A DNA stretch of 64,000 nucleotides. Origin: Paramecium pentaurelia (lineage: Eukaryota; Ciliophora; Oligohymenophorea; Peniculida; Parameciidae). A model generated the notes under the pieces. That model searched no databases. It was not told where the DNA came from and saw nothing but the letters and a program-made list of their open reading frames with translations. Both the position numbers and the translations under genes were made by a program. Below are positions 51,022-63,259 of the stretch, piece by piece. Position 1 is the stretch's first letter. Each line of letters begins with the position of its first letter. The stretch lies in contig CAJJDO010000021.1 of assembly GCA_905183005.1 (NCBI GenBank), forward strand, positions 194,773 through 258,772. The letters run 5' to 3'.

Positions 51022-52772
51022 ATGTAATAATAGAATGTAATTTAAGATGGACAATCTGTTGACGAAAACATTTTAAAACTCTATCAATTATTAGAATTTA
51101 AAGGAAAAGGTGCTTATGGAGTTATTTGGAAAGCAATGGATCGATAGACTAAGAAAATTGTTGCTTTGAAAAAGGTTATTAAAAATAGGTATCATGAAGG
51201 TTTTTGATGCTTTTTCAAATGATACTGACGCATAGAGAACATATCGAGAAGTTATTTATCTATAATAATTGACGTAGCATGAGAACATAGTTAAATTGCT
51301 ACACATTCACAGAGCAATTAATATGAAAGACCTATATATGACATTTGAATATGTAGAATCAGATCTTCATAAAGTATAAATAAGACTTATGTTAGGTCAT
51401 AAGAGCAAATTTACTTGAAGGATAACATGTAATATACATCCTTTACTAAATATTGAAATGTCTCAAATATATTCATTCAGGAGGTTTAATTCATAGAGAT
51501 TTGAAGCCATCAAATATATTAATAGATTCTGAATGTAAAATTAAATTGGCTGATTTTGGATTGGCAAGATTGGCAACTGATATAGATGAATTTACAGTAA
51601 TGACAGATTATGTTGCTACAAGGTGGTATCGTTCTCCAGAGATACTTTTAGGATCTCCTATTTATAATAATTCTGTTGATATGTGGAGTGTAGGTTGTAT
51701 ATTAGGAGAAATGGTTCTATGTAAATCTATCTTTACTGGTTAATCAACCTTAAATCAATTAGAAAAAATTGTAGAGGTTCTTGGTAAGCCATCATAAGAG
51801 GATTTAATACAGATAAATGCTCCAATAGCTGATAAAATATTTAGAGAAATATAGATGCCTAGAAGAAAGTCATTATTTACTTATATCAAATCTTCAGATA
51901 CAATAATTGATTTTATTAGTAAATGTTTAACTTGGAATCCAAATAAAAGAATGACAGTTGATTAAGCACTTTAACATCCATTATTAAATGATTTTAGAGG
52001 TACTGAAAAAGAGAATAATTATCCATCTAAAATTACAATTGAGTTATCTGAGAATATTAAATTAGATAAAAAGAAATATAGAGAAATCTTATATAAAATG
52101 GATGTAAATTATTAAAAATAGCAATATATTAAATAATTAAGTAATGAAGAATAAATTCCATCATCTATTAAAAATAAAAAACTATCTAATTAGATTTAAT
52201 AAACTTATCAAAAATATTTAAATAATGGAATTGACACTAAATTTTAAAGAGTCTCGAAATCTTCATCTAAATAAAATCAATTACATTAAAATTATTAATC
52301 TTAAATGGATATTTAAAGTTAAATTCTTTTAACATAATCTATTTAATAATAAAATCAATAAATTATGAAATAAAAAATGTTATAAAATAGAATTAAGACA
52401 CTACCTGAAAATTATGTTGATGTATTGATTCCAACTGAACCAAAAAGTCCAAATAGAGAACGTTATTTCTCTTAAAATAAAATAACAGCTCAACCTTAAA
52501 TTCCTCAATCATCCACTCCCATCAGAAGTAAATCAATGAAAAATAGATTATATAATGAATCTGCTGATAATTGTGTTTAAATAAAAGAAAATGAATCTAA
52601 GAAAAAGTTACTTACTGCATATTTAAATCAAAAACCCAAAAGACCTATTCTCTATAATTTTAAAAAGACAATCATTCGTAATAAACTCAACATGGATCAA
52701 TACCTCATTAAAAAACATCATGGCCAATTAAATAATATGGATACTTCAAGTATGGTCTCAATAGCTAAATGA
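51022..52772 (+). CDS. MAP kinase, ERK7/MAPK15 group, TDY activation loop
   Basis: A 567-residue protein, start MQQQNVIQDGQS at 51022, 21 bp after the RPB11 stop. Introns 51175-51199 (25 nt, ends AAG) and 51374-51395 (22 nt, TAG). Kinase marks: [33 protein letters not shown] (MAPK15: DAFxNxTDAQRTFRE), [17 protein letters not shown], then activation loop [32 protein letters not shown] and [12 protein letters not shown]7 proteins in other eukaryotes act on basal bodies and cilia and often autophosphorylate; here the loop is T-D-Y instead of T-E-Y. The 250-residue tail is Gln/Ser/Lys-rich with SP sites. Confidence 0.93.
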
Positions 52773-52882
52773 TATATATATATATATTTTTTTTGGAAAT
52801 TAATTATACATATAATTATTAATAAAACTTACTGCTTTATTAAGTGTTTATATAATAAACTATTTAAAATAAATTTGATTCT

Positions 52883-55800
52883 ATGGATATCCGAAACCTC
52901 ACTAATAAAAAACCTTAATTAGCTATACTACATACTAAAAATACTAGTAAACAATTTTCAATGAAGTCAGAGAAAAGAATTAAAACAAATACATCAGATA
53001 CTAATAGATCTGTAGATACAAAAAAAATCTTAACTGATTTCTATGACTCATGTAAGAGAAGAAAAAGTATTTAATATTAACTAATTAGTTACTTCCTAAT
53101 TTATACATGAAAGAAATAAATCTTAATAGCATTAAAATGAATCACTCTTTTAGTCTATTGATAGTTGCCCTTCTTTTAGATAGTAAGCCTCTATTTCACA
53201 TGCTTCTCCTCCAAATAAATTCTTTCTATTTAATACATGTGAAAAAGTACTATGCTAGAAAAGTAATGGGTCTAAACGAATTTAAACTTAGTATGCTGAA
53301 AAGCTTTTCTTATAACAATTGAATTCAAATAATAAACAAGAGTTATTGTTGAAAATTGAATAGTATATAAGAGATTATTTTACTGATGAATGTAGAGAGA
53401 TGGCTAATTTATTTGATACTTTTATGAGGGAACTTAATTCATAAATTTCAGATTAAAAATTCTAATTATCATTACATGAAAAATAACTAGAAATTCAAAA
53501 ATTAGATGAAATTATTAGAATGAATACAAATCATACTTGGGCCCATTAAGATATGGAAAGATAATTAAAGTAATTATAAACATAAAATTGTGAATAATTG
53601 AATTTGATTACAAAATATGAAAATGAAAACAAAGACTTATAGACAAGGAATAATTAATTAAAATAGTAATTAGAATTAAAGTAAAAAGAAATTGTTTTGA
53701 AAAATAAAAAAATAAAAGAATTAGGTTATGAAGTATTATAATTGTAAAGAAAATTAGAATATGTAGAAAATAAAGCCTAAAAAGATCATAGATAATCAAT
53801 TTAGTAAATAAGGTATTCAATATTTTAAAGTCAATAAATTGGTTCTAATTCAAATTTAAGTTAAACTGGTAATGTTAATTAACCTCCTAATAATAAATTT
53901 ACTCCACTTATTGAAGAATTAGTAGAGGATTCTTCACCTTCTTTAACAGAATAAGAAGATGAAGAAGAAAAAGAACTTAATTAAATTGAATTTAATACTG
54001 AAAGAATAGTTGAAACAAGAGAAAAAGAATCTTAGGTTGAGTTTGATATAATTAATAATTATACTAAAGAATAAGATACTTAAACATGCTTGAAATTAGT
54101 AGAGAGAAAATTTGATGAATTAACATAAGATCTTTGTGAATAAGCTTTAAATTTCATAGATTTTTTAAATATACATTAAGATAAAGTAGAAATTGATATG
54201 AATTAAGTAAATACTAATTTAAATAATATTAATTTGGAAAAAGTTTCAGATGAAGAAATTGTTAAATTTTTTGATCAATAAGTACTATTATAACCTAATT
54301 TATAATTATCAACAGCAACTTAAAATCATTCATAATTAGTTAGGCAACCTTCAGTTAGAGCTAATATGAAAAGAACATCTGTCATACTTGATAGACCATC
54401 TATATAGAATTAATAATAAATGCCAAATTAAATAAAGATTAAATCTATGATAACATTCATAAAAATGTAAGGTAGTAAGATGAAACAATTAGAAACATAA
54501 TTAAAAGAAGGTATCTAATAAATTGAAGGATTAAAATCCATCAATGATAATTTAGAGGAACATAATAAGGAAATAAAAGAGTAAAATTTTAAATTACTTG
54601 ATTAAATTACTAATTTACATATTAAAGTTAATGATTTAGAAAATTAGATAATGTCTGATGCAATGGATTTAAATTAGGTTTTGTCTTAATAAGAAAAAAA
54701 GCCTCCAAATATTAAATAAAATACATTTGCTTAGAGAAGGACAAAAAAAACTGCTCCTCATTTAGGATAGAAAGTAAGATTAAATTATAAGCTAGATAAC
54801 AATTAGTTATGATTTTTAGAAGAATTAATCAAAATTACTTATTGAAAAAATTAAATCAAAAAGTATGGGAAAGTTTTAAAATTATTTACCATTAAAATTA
54901 GTTTTAAAAATGATTTCTACATTTTATTTTGAAAAAATATCAAATTAAAAAGAAAATAAATAATTAAGAGATTAGGATATGTCATCCTATATTTATAATT
55001 ATTATTTATAGTAATTTGGATATACAAAAGTAACAGAATAAAGATTTATGATACTTGTTTTATCTATTAAAAAATATGTTTCAATAGTTAGAGTAAATTT
55101 GTTTGCTAAATTTATGAATCTATTAGAAGAAAAGAGTAATTATAGAGTAGAAGAACTATAAAGATATTTGGAAGCATTAGAATATGTTTCAAATATATAG
55201 AATTTGGGTATAGCTATTAAAGACAATGAATAAGAATAGAAACACTATATACCATATGTAAGAGCTTTAGCTTATCTGGGATAATTATAAAATTTTAATT
55301 TTACTTAAGAAGAACTTAATTATTTAAAATTAGAATTAGAAAATCAAAAAGAAGTTGACCCAAAAAATATTAATAAAGCTGGAATAATAGATTTTGATTT
55401 ATTAATGATAAGAGTATTAACAATTTTTAGAAATAATGTTGAAAAAACAAAGCTTTATGTTATAAATGCTTTTGCAGCATGTGATCTCGATGGAAATGGA
55501 ATGTGTAATATAGATGAATGGTTGCTTTTGATTAGACATATAGAATCAGAGAAATTTGATGAAGATAAATTTATTGATATATTCGAAGAATTTGCAGATC
55601 TAGTAGAAGAAGATGAGAAAAATCTATCATTTGACAGATTTTCAATATTATGTATGGAACATGAGTTATTTAGTGATGCTCAATAGAATAAATTTTTAAG
55701 AGTCAAAAGTATTAATTATTTATAATTATTAGGTAATTAAGAAGCTGATTAAAAATTTGAATAGTTAAAATAAAATTGGGGTTAAATATATATGGAATAA

Positions 55801-55953
55801 TTAAAGAGACTAAATGAAATAAAAATGGAAGAGAGCGAAAAGTAAAAATGGCAAAAGATTCTTGGTGTACTAGATAAAAAATTATCAGATCAACATAGTA
55901 GTAAAAAACCTTTATTGATTGCCTATAAGATATTTTTGGAAGAATCAAAGTGA
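52883..55953 (+). CDS. Coiled-coil / EF-hand protein, paralogue A
   Basis: A 1000-residue model with introns 53067-53088, 54774-54795 and 55709-55732 (22, 22, 24 nt; all TAG). Residues 1-600 are disordered then coiled coil (LDEIIRMNTNHTWAHQDMER, then long K/E/Q/L heptads, then LTEQEDEEEKELNQIEFN). After intron 2 comes a compact domain (ITISYDFQKNQSKLLIEKIK, YLPLKLVLKMISTFYF, YNYYLQQFGYTKVTEQRFM) and one EF-hand (AFAACDLDGNGMCNIDEWLL, with D, D, N, N and E at calcium positions). It is a tandem paralogue of the next gene, sharing domain order and intron places. Related ciliate and apicomplexan proteins exist, but I cannot name a function; a calcium-responsive cytoskeletal protein is a fair guess. 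Confidence 0.82.
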
Positions 55954-56062
55954 AACTCATGTACTGTATATAAATGTAATAAATTGAATCATTCTCAAAC
56001 ATATTGACTAAAATTTATTAATATTCCAGTTATTATAATCAGCTCAAAAGTAAATAATCAAT

Positions 56063-59000
56063 ATGGATGCTTAAAGACCAATGACTACTCCCACAAAATC
56101 TATTTTCTCTGATTATTTAAAAAGATAGAGTCAAACCTAAAGTAGATCACATTTCAGAACTTTAGGAGAATCTAAGAATGAAGAAGCGAATAAAATATTA
56201 TCAGATTTTATTGAATAAAGCAAGCAAAGACAATGTAAGAGCAATAAAAATTTTAGAAACTAGTTAATTCTTAAACTCTCGATAGAGAACTTCTTAAGAA
56301 ATGCTCTAAAGTATTGTGTCTCATTCATCCTCTACAAATAAATTTTATGTTCCATTTTAATCTGACTTTGCTAAAAGAAAAAATAATTCGTTAGGCAGCT
56401 TTGAAAAAATTGGATCATCATCTAGAATTGGTAATAGAAGACAACAAATACAATAAACAGAACAATTCTTTCAATCTTAAATTACACCATTAAATAGATA
56501 AGAATATTTAGACAAAATGGAAGATTTCATTACAGAAATCTTAACAGAAGAATTTAAAGAAATATCTTCATTATTTACTACTTTTATGAAATAATACTAA
56601 CTTTTTATAGATGACTATTAATTATAGTTGTCTATTAAAGAGAAATAACTTGAATTAGAAAACCTTACAGAATTTGAGAGAATGAATAATAAATATTCTA
56701 AAACAAGTCAAGATTATGAAAACTAAATTAAATTACTCAATTATAATGTAGAACAATATAATATTGATATTCATAAATTGAAAAATGAAATCTAAGATTA
56801 AGGTCGTAAATATAAAGAACTTCGTTAGAGATTTGATCTAAAATAAAGAGAAATTGATATTAAAAATAAAAAAATAAAATCACTAGAATGTGATATTTAA
56901 TCTTAGTAAAAAAAGATTTAGTATTATGAAAATAAGTTATAATAAACATTTGGAAAAGATTAAATGACAGATATTAAGTAATCTTATTAAGAAAACATTT
57001 AAAAAAAGAACAGTTCTTCTAATATAAATATATAATCCTTTGCTTAATAAACAACTCCAAGTAATAATTTGATACCCATTAGAAAAAGTGTAAAAAAAGT
57101 AAGTATTGTTAGTATCTTAAATTCTCCAATAAATTAACCTCCTGATTTATTAAAAAAGAAATCAACAACTCAAAAATCTGATTCAAGTATTGAATAATTA
57201 GAAGAAGAAGTTGAAGAATAAGATAAATTAAATTAAATTGAATTGAATTATGATAGAATAATTGAATATAGAACATCTGAATCATAAGTAGAATATGATT
57301 TATAAGAAATGTATTGTAGATAAGTTGAAATATAAACTGAATTGACAATGATAGGATAAAATTATGATTCATTAAAATAAGATAATATTGAAAATGCTTT
57401 AAAATACACTGAATTTATAAGAGATGTTAATAATAATAATAATAAGACAGAAAATTAATAAGATTAAAATTTTGATAAAATGCTTGATTAATTGTTAAAA
57501 GATGCAGAAGATATTAATATTTAAAATGGTGTTTCTAAGATTTAAACTCAAATTCAAAGTAGTAAAAGATTATCTATGTATGGAGGGACATCAAAAGATT
57601 CAATCAATTTAGATGATAATTCATAATTATAATAAAGAAATAAATAGAAAAAGGATTAGTAAATTAAACAATTATATTCATTTTTTAATTATTCTAAAAC
57701 TAGATTAGATGAATTAACTGATGATATTGATCAAAAGAAAATCACTATAGTTTCACTTTAATTTTAAAATGAAAATTTATCTAATCAAATAAAATAATTA
57801 TAAGATGAAATTCACAAATTAAAACTTTAATCTATAGATGATAGAATTTAAATTTAAGATTTAAAAACAAAATAAGAACATGCATCTATTATTTAGCATG
57901 TTAATGTTGAATAGAATCTAATATCTTCTTAACCATTATCATAATAAAATGAACATAAATAATAAAAATAATAATAATAACCAAAAAAAGGAGTGAAAAA
58001 TAGAATACCTTAATTAGGTTAGAAGGTAATTAAATATTTCATCTTTAGGTAACTATTTCTTATGATTTTTAAAAAAATTAGTCAAAATTATTAATAGACA
58101 AGGTCAAATCCAAAAATATGTCAAAGTTTACTAATTTTTTACCTATAAAAGCAGTATTAAAATATATTACTACATTATATTTTGATAAGATTCACAATTA
58201 AAAAGAATAAAAATAATTAAAAGATTAGGATATGTCAGCATTTATATATAATTATTATATGTAACAATTTGGTTACACAAAAGTTACAGAATAACGTTTT
58301 ATGATTTTAGTTCTATCAATTAAAAAAAATATAAAATTAGTTAGAGTTAATATCTTTGCTAAATTTATGGGTTTATTTGAAGAAAATTAAAATTATAGTG
58401 CTAATGAATAATAAAGATATTTAGAAGCGTTGGAATATGTAACCAATTAATAGAATTTAGGAATATCAATAAAAGACAATGAATCAGAATCAAGATATTT
58501 TATACCTTATGTTAGAGCATTATCATATTTATCTTAACTTTAATAGTATAATTTTTCTCAAGAAGAATTTAATTATTTAAAATCAGAATTTGAAGAACTT
58601 AAAGAAAATGATCCAAAAGGATAGAACAAATTAGGAATAATAGATTTTGATTTAATGATGATTAGAGTATTATAAATATTTAGAAATAATGTTGAAAAGA
58701 CAAAAGCATATGTCATAAATGCATTTGCTGCTAGTGATTTAGATGGAAATGGAATGTGTAATATTGATGAATGGCTTTTATTAAATAGACACATAGAAGG
58801 AGAGAAATATGATGAAGATAAATTGGTAGATGCATTTGAAGAAAATGCTGATTTGATTGTTGAAGAAGAAAAGAATTTATCTTTTGAAACTTTTTCAATA
58901 TTATGCATGAGTTTAGAATTATTTAGCGATGCAGCATAAAATAAATTCTTAAAAGTACGAAGTATGATATATTAATAAATCTAGATAATTAAGATGTACT

Positions 59001-59205
59001 AGTTAGATTTCAATAATTATAGACTATGTGGCCAGAAGAATATACAAAATGTTTGTAAAAATTAAGTGCATCTGAATTAGAAGAATAGGAAAAATAAAAA
59101 TGGAGTACTATATTGAATGTTCTTAATGACAAAATATTATCTAATCCAGAATAAGTAAAACCATTGTTAATTGCTCATAAAATTTTTATTGAAGAAATCA
59201 AATGA
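56063..59205 (+). CDS. Coiled-coil / EF-hand protein, paralogue B
   Basis: A 1024-residue model with introns 56235-56256, 58026-58048 and 58962-58984 (22, 23, 23 nt; all TAG), each at the place of the matching intron in paralogue A. The N-terminus TSQFLNSRQRTSQEMLQS parallels TSQFIHERNKSQQHQNES of A. The C-terminal domain is much closer (VTISYDF then KNQSKLLIDK; FIYNYYMQQFGYTKVTEQRF; INAFAASDLDGNGMCNIDEW), ending KPLLIAHKIFIEE (A: KPLLIAYKIFLEE). The coiled-coil halves diverge strongly. The pair looks like an old tandem duplication under selection for the C-terminal domain. Confidence 0.82.
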
Positions 59206-59235
59206 TTATTGAATTTTTATTTTTATAATTAAATA

Positions 59236-59882
59236 ATGTTTAATAAACCAAGATCAAATTATTTAACATTAGATTTCAAGAAGGTTAAAGTTAAAGATGA
59301 ATAAATATCTTAGCCTTAGACTCATCGAATTAATACATCTAGAACTATTTTGAGAAAGCTCAGAGTCGATGGGTACTCTATATTATATATTATAATTTTA
59401 GTTGCTAAACTGATAGAGATAGAAATTCATATTAGGAAGTCACTAATTATACTCAAGAGAAATTAATTTATAAATAAGAATTTGAGGATGAAAGAAAAAG
59501 AAAACTTGAATAATTGAGATGTGAAGTGGAAGAATTAAAATTAGATTATGAATAGAAATAAAAAGAACTTATTCAAAGTCGTAAATAAGTAAACAATGCT
59601 CTCAAAGGTCTAGTAAATTCACATACAAAATATAAAGATTATTAAATTGGAGATGTTAAATTATATCAATAATATTATCGTTGTAAGACAGAAACTCCTT
59701 TTCATTTAAAAAATACTATTTATGATGCTTAAAAATATTAAAATTATTATGGAAAATTGTAAAAAGCCAATTTAAAACTTAACCATTAAGTCTAATTTGC
59801 AATGATTCAATATCGTAAATAACTAGAAGAATCTCAATAAAGAATTCCAAACTTTTTAAAATCCATCCAATAAGTTTTATGA
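59236..59882 (+). CDS. Small coiled-coil protein of unknown function
   Basis: A 205-residue model in two exons joined by a 29-nt TAG intron (59373-59401). It starts MFNKPRSNYLTLDFKKVKV; residues 60-120 form a charged coiled coil (EDERKRKLEQLRCEVEELKL), then mixed helical sequence ending LEESQQRIPNFLKSIQQVL. No family recognised. It begins 30 bp after paralogue B. Confidence 0.68.
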
Positions 59883-60057
59883 AATTGTTATATGAAACAC
59901 TAAAAATTATTTGTATATGTTTCAATTATTTAATTATTATTAATTGAGTTTATTTAGTGATAACACATTTAATTTTCTTTGAAAAATTAATTTTTTATTT
60001 ATTAAATTAATGATAAATAATAAATGAGATACAATATTTTTATAGTTTAATTAATTT

Positions 60058-61521
60058 ATGAAATATATTTAAAACCTAATCCTAACATTTGAGAATTAGA
60101 ATTTAGAACAACAATATTAATTGGAGAAACAAAACTAAATCCAACTACCAATATTCATTTTTATTATTGTCCTATCTTTCATTTCAAACTTAGTGGTTCT
60201 TGGATTCCATTTTTTTAATCATAAGATTGAGACATGGTATTTAAATATTGCATTTAGCATCTTAACAATAATACTTTTCATATTTATTGTAATTATGAAA
60301 AAATATTAATATTTATAAGATGCGATTACTATATCAAATATTATTTTGGGTTTTTTAGAATTCAATGTTGATCCAGCAACATCTAATTATATAGAATTTT
60401 ACTCTTATGGAAATACATTTATGTAGCTATAAGCAGTTTTATATATTGTTTCTAATTTTGGTCATGCTTTCCTTCAAGTCCTTTTCCATTTTATATTGCG
60501 TATTGCAATTACAATAGTGTTATCAAAACGGACTGATTACTTATTAATTTTTATAGGTTTAACAAGTGGTATTATATTATTGGTGACAATATATTATAAG
60601 GAGAGGAATTCAAGAAAGCTTTTTATATAAAACTTAAAAGAAAATTACTGGGAAAATAATACTTCATTTATAATCTAAAAGCCTTATTTTAGAATTAATT
60701 ATTAAAAGGAATAGTTATTATTTAATTTAATAAAAGATAATAAAATTGAATAATTTCCTGGTTATGATAATTTTTATTGTGAAGGATGTAATGTAAGAAA
60801 ATTATTAAGATATTATTGTATTGATAAAAATGTAACGTTAGAAGATTATTTACTTAAATAAAAACATCATCATCTATCTTAAAAACTTATAATAACTTTT
60901 AAAAAAAGAAAATTTTTATTAAAATTATGTAGTTTAGATATTTAATAAGTTCAGTATCTATTTATTCTTGATGAAATCAATATTTTGTCTAAAAAAGAAG
61001 AAGATAGAAAAATGAAATAAAATGATTTTATTCAATTTCTAAGATCAAATAAAACTTATAGCTATTAACATTTTTTTAATTGGGGTGCTTAATCTCTATT
61101 ATTTTTAAACACAATGATCATTAAAAAGATTAATGTATAAGAATTAATGATTTAAATTCTCCATATTTTTAGATAGCATATATTTCATTAAATTTCTTTT
61201 TAAATTATTACCTAAGATTAGAATACTTCAATCTTTACTTTCTATTATTAAATTAAAATATTTATGATGTAGCTTTTTGAAATACTATCAATAATTCAAC
61301 GTAATAATATCTTATAATCTTAAATCATTATCAAAAGAAAAGGATGTGATATTTTAATTAAAATTACTAATATAGACTTAGAATCATTTGAATAAATGTT
61401 TGAATCAAATTTCTTTTTAAAAAATCTATAAAGTTTATTGCTCCATGATATTGAAAAGTAATAAGGCATATAATTACATTTAAAAAACTATCCAATAAAA
61501 TCATTTGTATTTGATATTTGA
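60058..61521 (+). CDS. Membrane protein with very degenerate histidine-kinase-like domain
   Basis: An uninterrupted 487-residue frame. The first 190 residues hold five or six hydrophobic segments (LPIFIFIIVLSFISNLVVLG; NIAFSILTIILFIFIVI; HAFLQVLFHFILRIAITIVL). The rest is soluble. A helix QLFEILSIIQRNN and the ending FFLKNLQSLLLHDIEKQQGI then LHLKNYPIKSFVFDI line up loosely with the last part of a HATPase_c domain (GLxxxxxLxxxxGGxIxxxSxxxxGSxFxF), with all glycines of the ATP lid lost. The opening LTFENQNLEQQYQLE resembles the N-terminus of the 7253-9032 protein. I infer a distant relative of that eroded sensor family. The start is the first ATG; weak similarity keeps confidence moderate. Confidence 0.62.
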
Positions 61522-62136
61522 ATTTATTTATGCTTATTCTTTTTAATTTAAAATTTTATTTAAATTATTCAATAATCTTTTTTCAATCTCTATCCATTTC
61601 ATTAAATAAAAGTCTTTAAATTTTTAACATAAAACATAGAGATATTTAAAATATGACATATTTCTTTATTAATTAAAAATAAAAATCAAGTTAATATTTA
61701 CTATGATAGTAATCATACAGGATCCATTTAAGTCTAAAACAAACCAGATTTATAAAAAATTGAGTAAAAAAATAATAGAACAACTAATCAAGATGTTTAA
61801 AATTAATTATAATTTTATAACTAATACTTTTACTAATAGTAAAAAATTATAATTAATTATTGATGAAATATCATTAAATTAGAATATTTACAAGTAATTG
61901 ATAATTAAAATATCATAAAAATTAAGTTTACTTGATTATAAGATGGTATATATCTATTGTCCTTCTTTTTGTTTAAACTTATTATATAAAATTAATTAGA
62001 AAGTTTAACCAATAAGTATTTATATTTAAGGTAATTTATTTCTGTTTATTTCTGGCCACGTCAGCAAAATAATATATTAGTACATATTCATTCATTTTTG
62101 TTAGAATAATAAGTTAAACTAAAAAAAAATAAATAA
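61522..62136. other. Intergenic, no gene seen
   Basis: About 615 bp of AT-rich spacer upstream of the membrane-tethered bZIP gene. One higher-GC patch near 62050 (TTTCTGGCCACGTCAGC, about 90 bp upstream of the start) contains CCACGTCA, an ER-stress-element or ACGT-core-like sequence that bZIP factors favour in other eukaryotes; whether it acts here is not known. Confidence 0.4.
62051..62061 (+). promoter_or_regulatory. Possible bZIP-binding ACGT-core site
   Basis: The sequence GGCCACGTCAG stands out as a GC-rich island in AT-rich DNA about 80 bp before the start of a bZIP gene. ACGTCA is a half CRE and CCACG is the tail of the animal ER-stress element. Self-regulation of a tethered bZIP through such a site is an inference from other eukaryotes; I have no second copy to support it. 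Confidence 0.3.
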
Positions 62137-63159
62137 ATGAATTTTATTCATTATGATGATGATTGCAATATACCTTTTGATTACGACGATGAGATGATTT
62201 TTCCTCCATTTTATTAAAATGCAGAAACCCCTTAACATAGCAAATCTACTGATTTAGAATAAAAGTTTAAAAATGATAGAAAAGAAAGAATTTTAAAGAA
62301 AAGAATAGAAAAAAAACAAAAAACCAATTCAGATTCAAGTAATAATCTCTCAAAAGAAGAGTTAAGAAAATTGAGAAATAGAAATTCTGCCTAACAATCA
62401 AGAGATAAAAGAAAATAATAGTTTGATTCTTTGATGTTAGAGAACCAAAACTTTTAAATCTTAATAAAACAAAAAGAAGAATAAATTTAATTATTAATTG
62501 ATGAAAACAATAAGTAAAGATTAAAAATATAATATTTGGAAGAAATAAAGTATATATATAATAATATATCTATTAGTTAAAATTATAAATGTATGAATTG
62601 TTCATAGGAAGCAAACCATGAAATGATAAGAGTAAATGTCATTTCTAAATAAAAAATGATGAATTATGGTTTATTGTCATTGTTGGCAATAACTTGTATT
62701 TTATCAATTGTAAACAATGATTACGAATTTTCACCAAAACCTATAGCACTACAATAGATTTCAGATAAAAAATATGAATTTTTAGCTCCTAGATAGTAAT
62801 TTTCAAATTCTACATCATTAACACTCTACAATCATTTAACAATGCCTGAGCATTAATATAATAATCAAACACTATTTTACAATTGCACAGGTAATGAAAA
62901 GGAATGTCAGACATTTTTAAATATCATCAAGGCTGAAAATACAAATAATTTATATTTTGTAAATGATGCTTCAGATCATTTACCTGCTGAATAAGATCAT
63001 TATCTTGAAAAAGGAGAAAATGTTTATTTAATAAAAATTAAATAAGATGATGAAGACAACTTTATGATATTTAGGGCAAGATGCTAAATAACAGAAAGTA
63101 ATAAGTTGTTATTCGAAAGAGATACCTACGATTCATATAATAATAGCTTATAATACTGA
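62137..63159 (+). CDS. Membrane-tethered bZIP transcription factor (ATF6/CREB3-like layout)
   Basis: An uninterrupted 340-residue frame. Residues 1-25 are acidic (YDDDCN, DYDDEM), a possible activation region. Residues 70-125 are bZIP: SKEELRKLRNRNSAQQSRDKRK, containing N-x7-R (NSAQQSRDK), then LMLENQNFQIL and QLLIDEN as zipper. Residues 176-193 form one hydrophobic helix (GLLSLLAITCILSIV). The 145 residues after it hold four N-x-S/T sites (NST, NQT, NCT, NNS) and paired cysteines, as expected for a luminal domain. In animals and plants such type II bZIP factors sit in the ER until cleaved under stress. Here the topology, stress link and cleavage are inferred. No canonical S1P site is evident. 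Confidence 0.82.
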
Positions 63160-63259
63160 TATTTACTTTTTTTGTTTTTTTTATTTTTATGTATTTGTTT
63201 AATAATTTAATAAAATTAATAAATAATTTGTAACCTTTAGAGTCTTTTAACAGAGAGTG

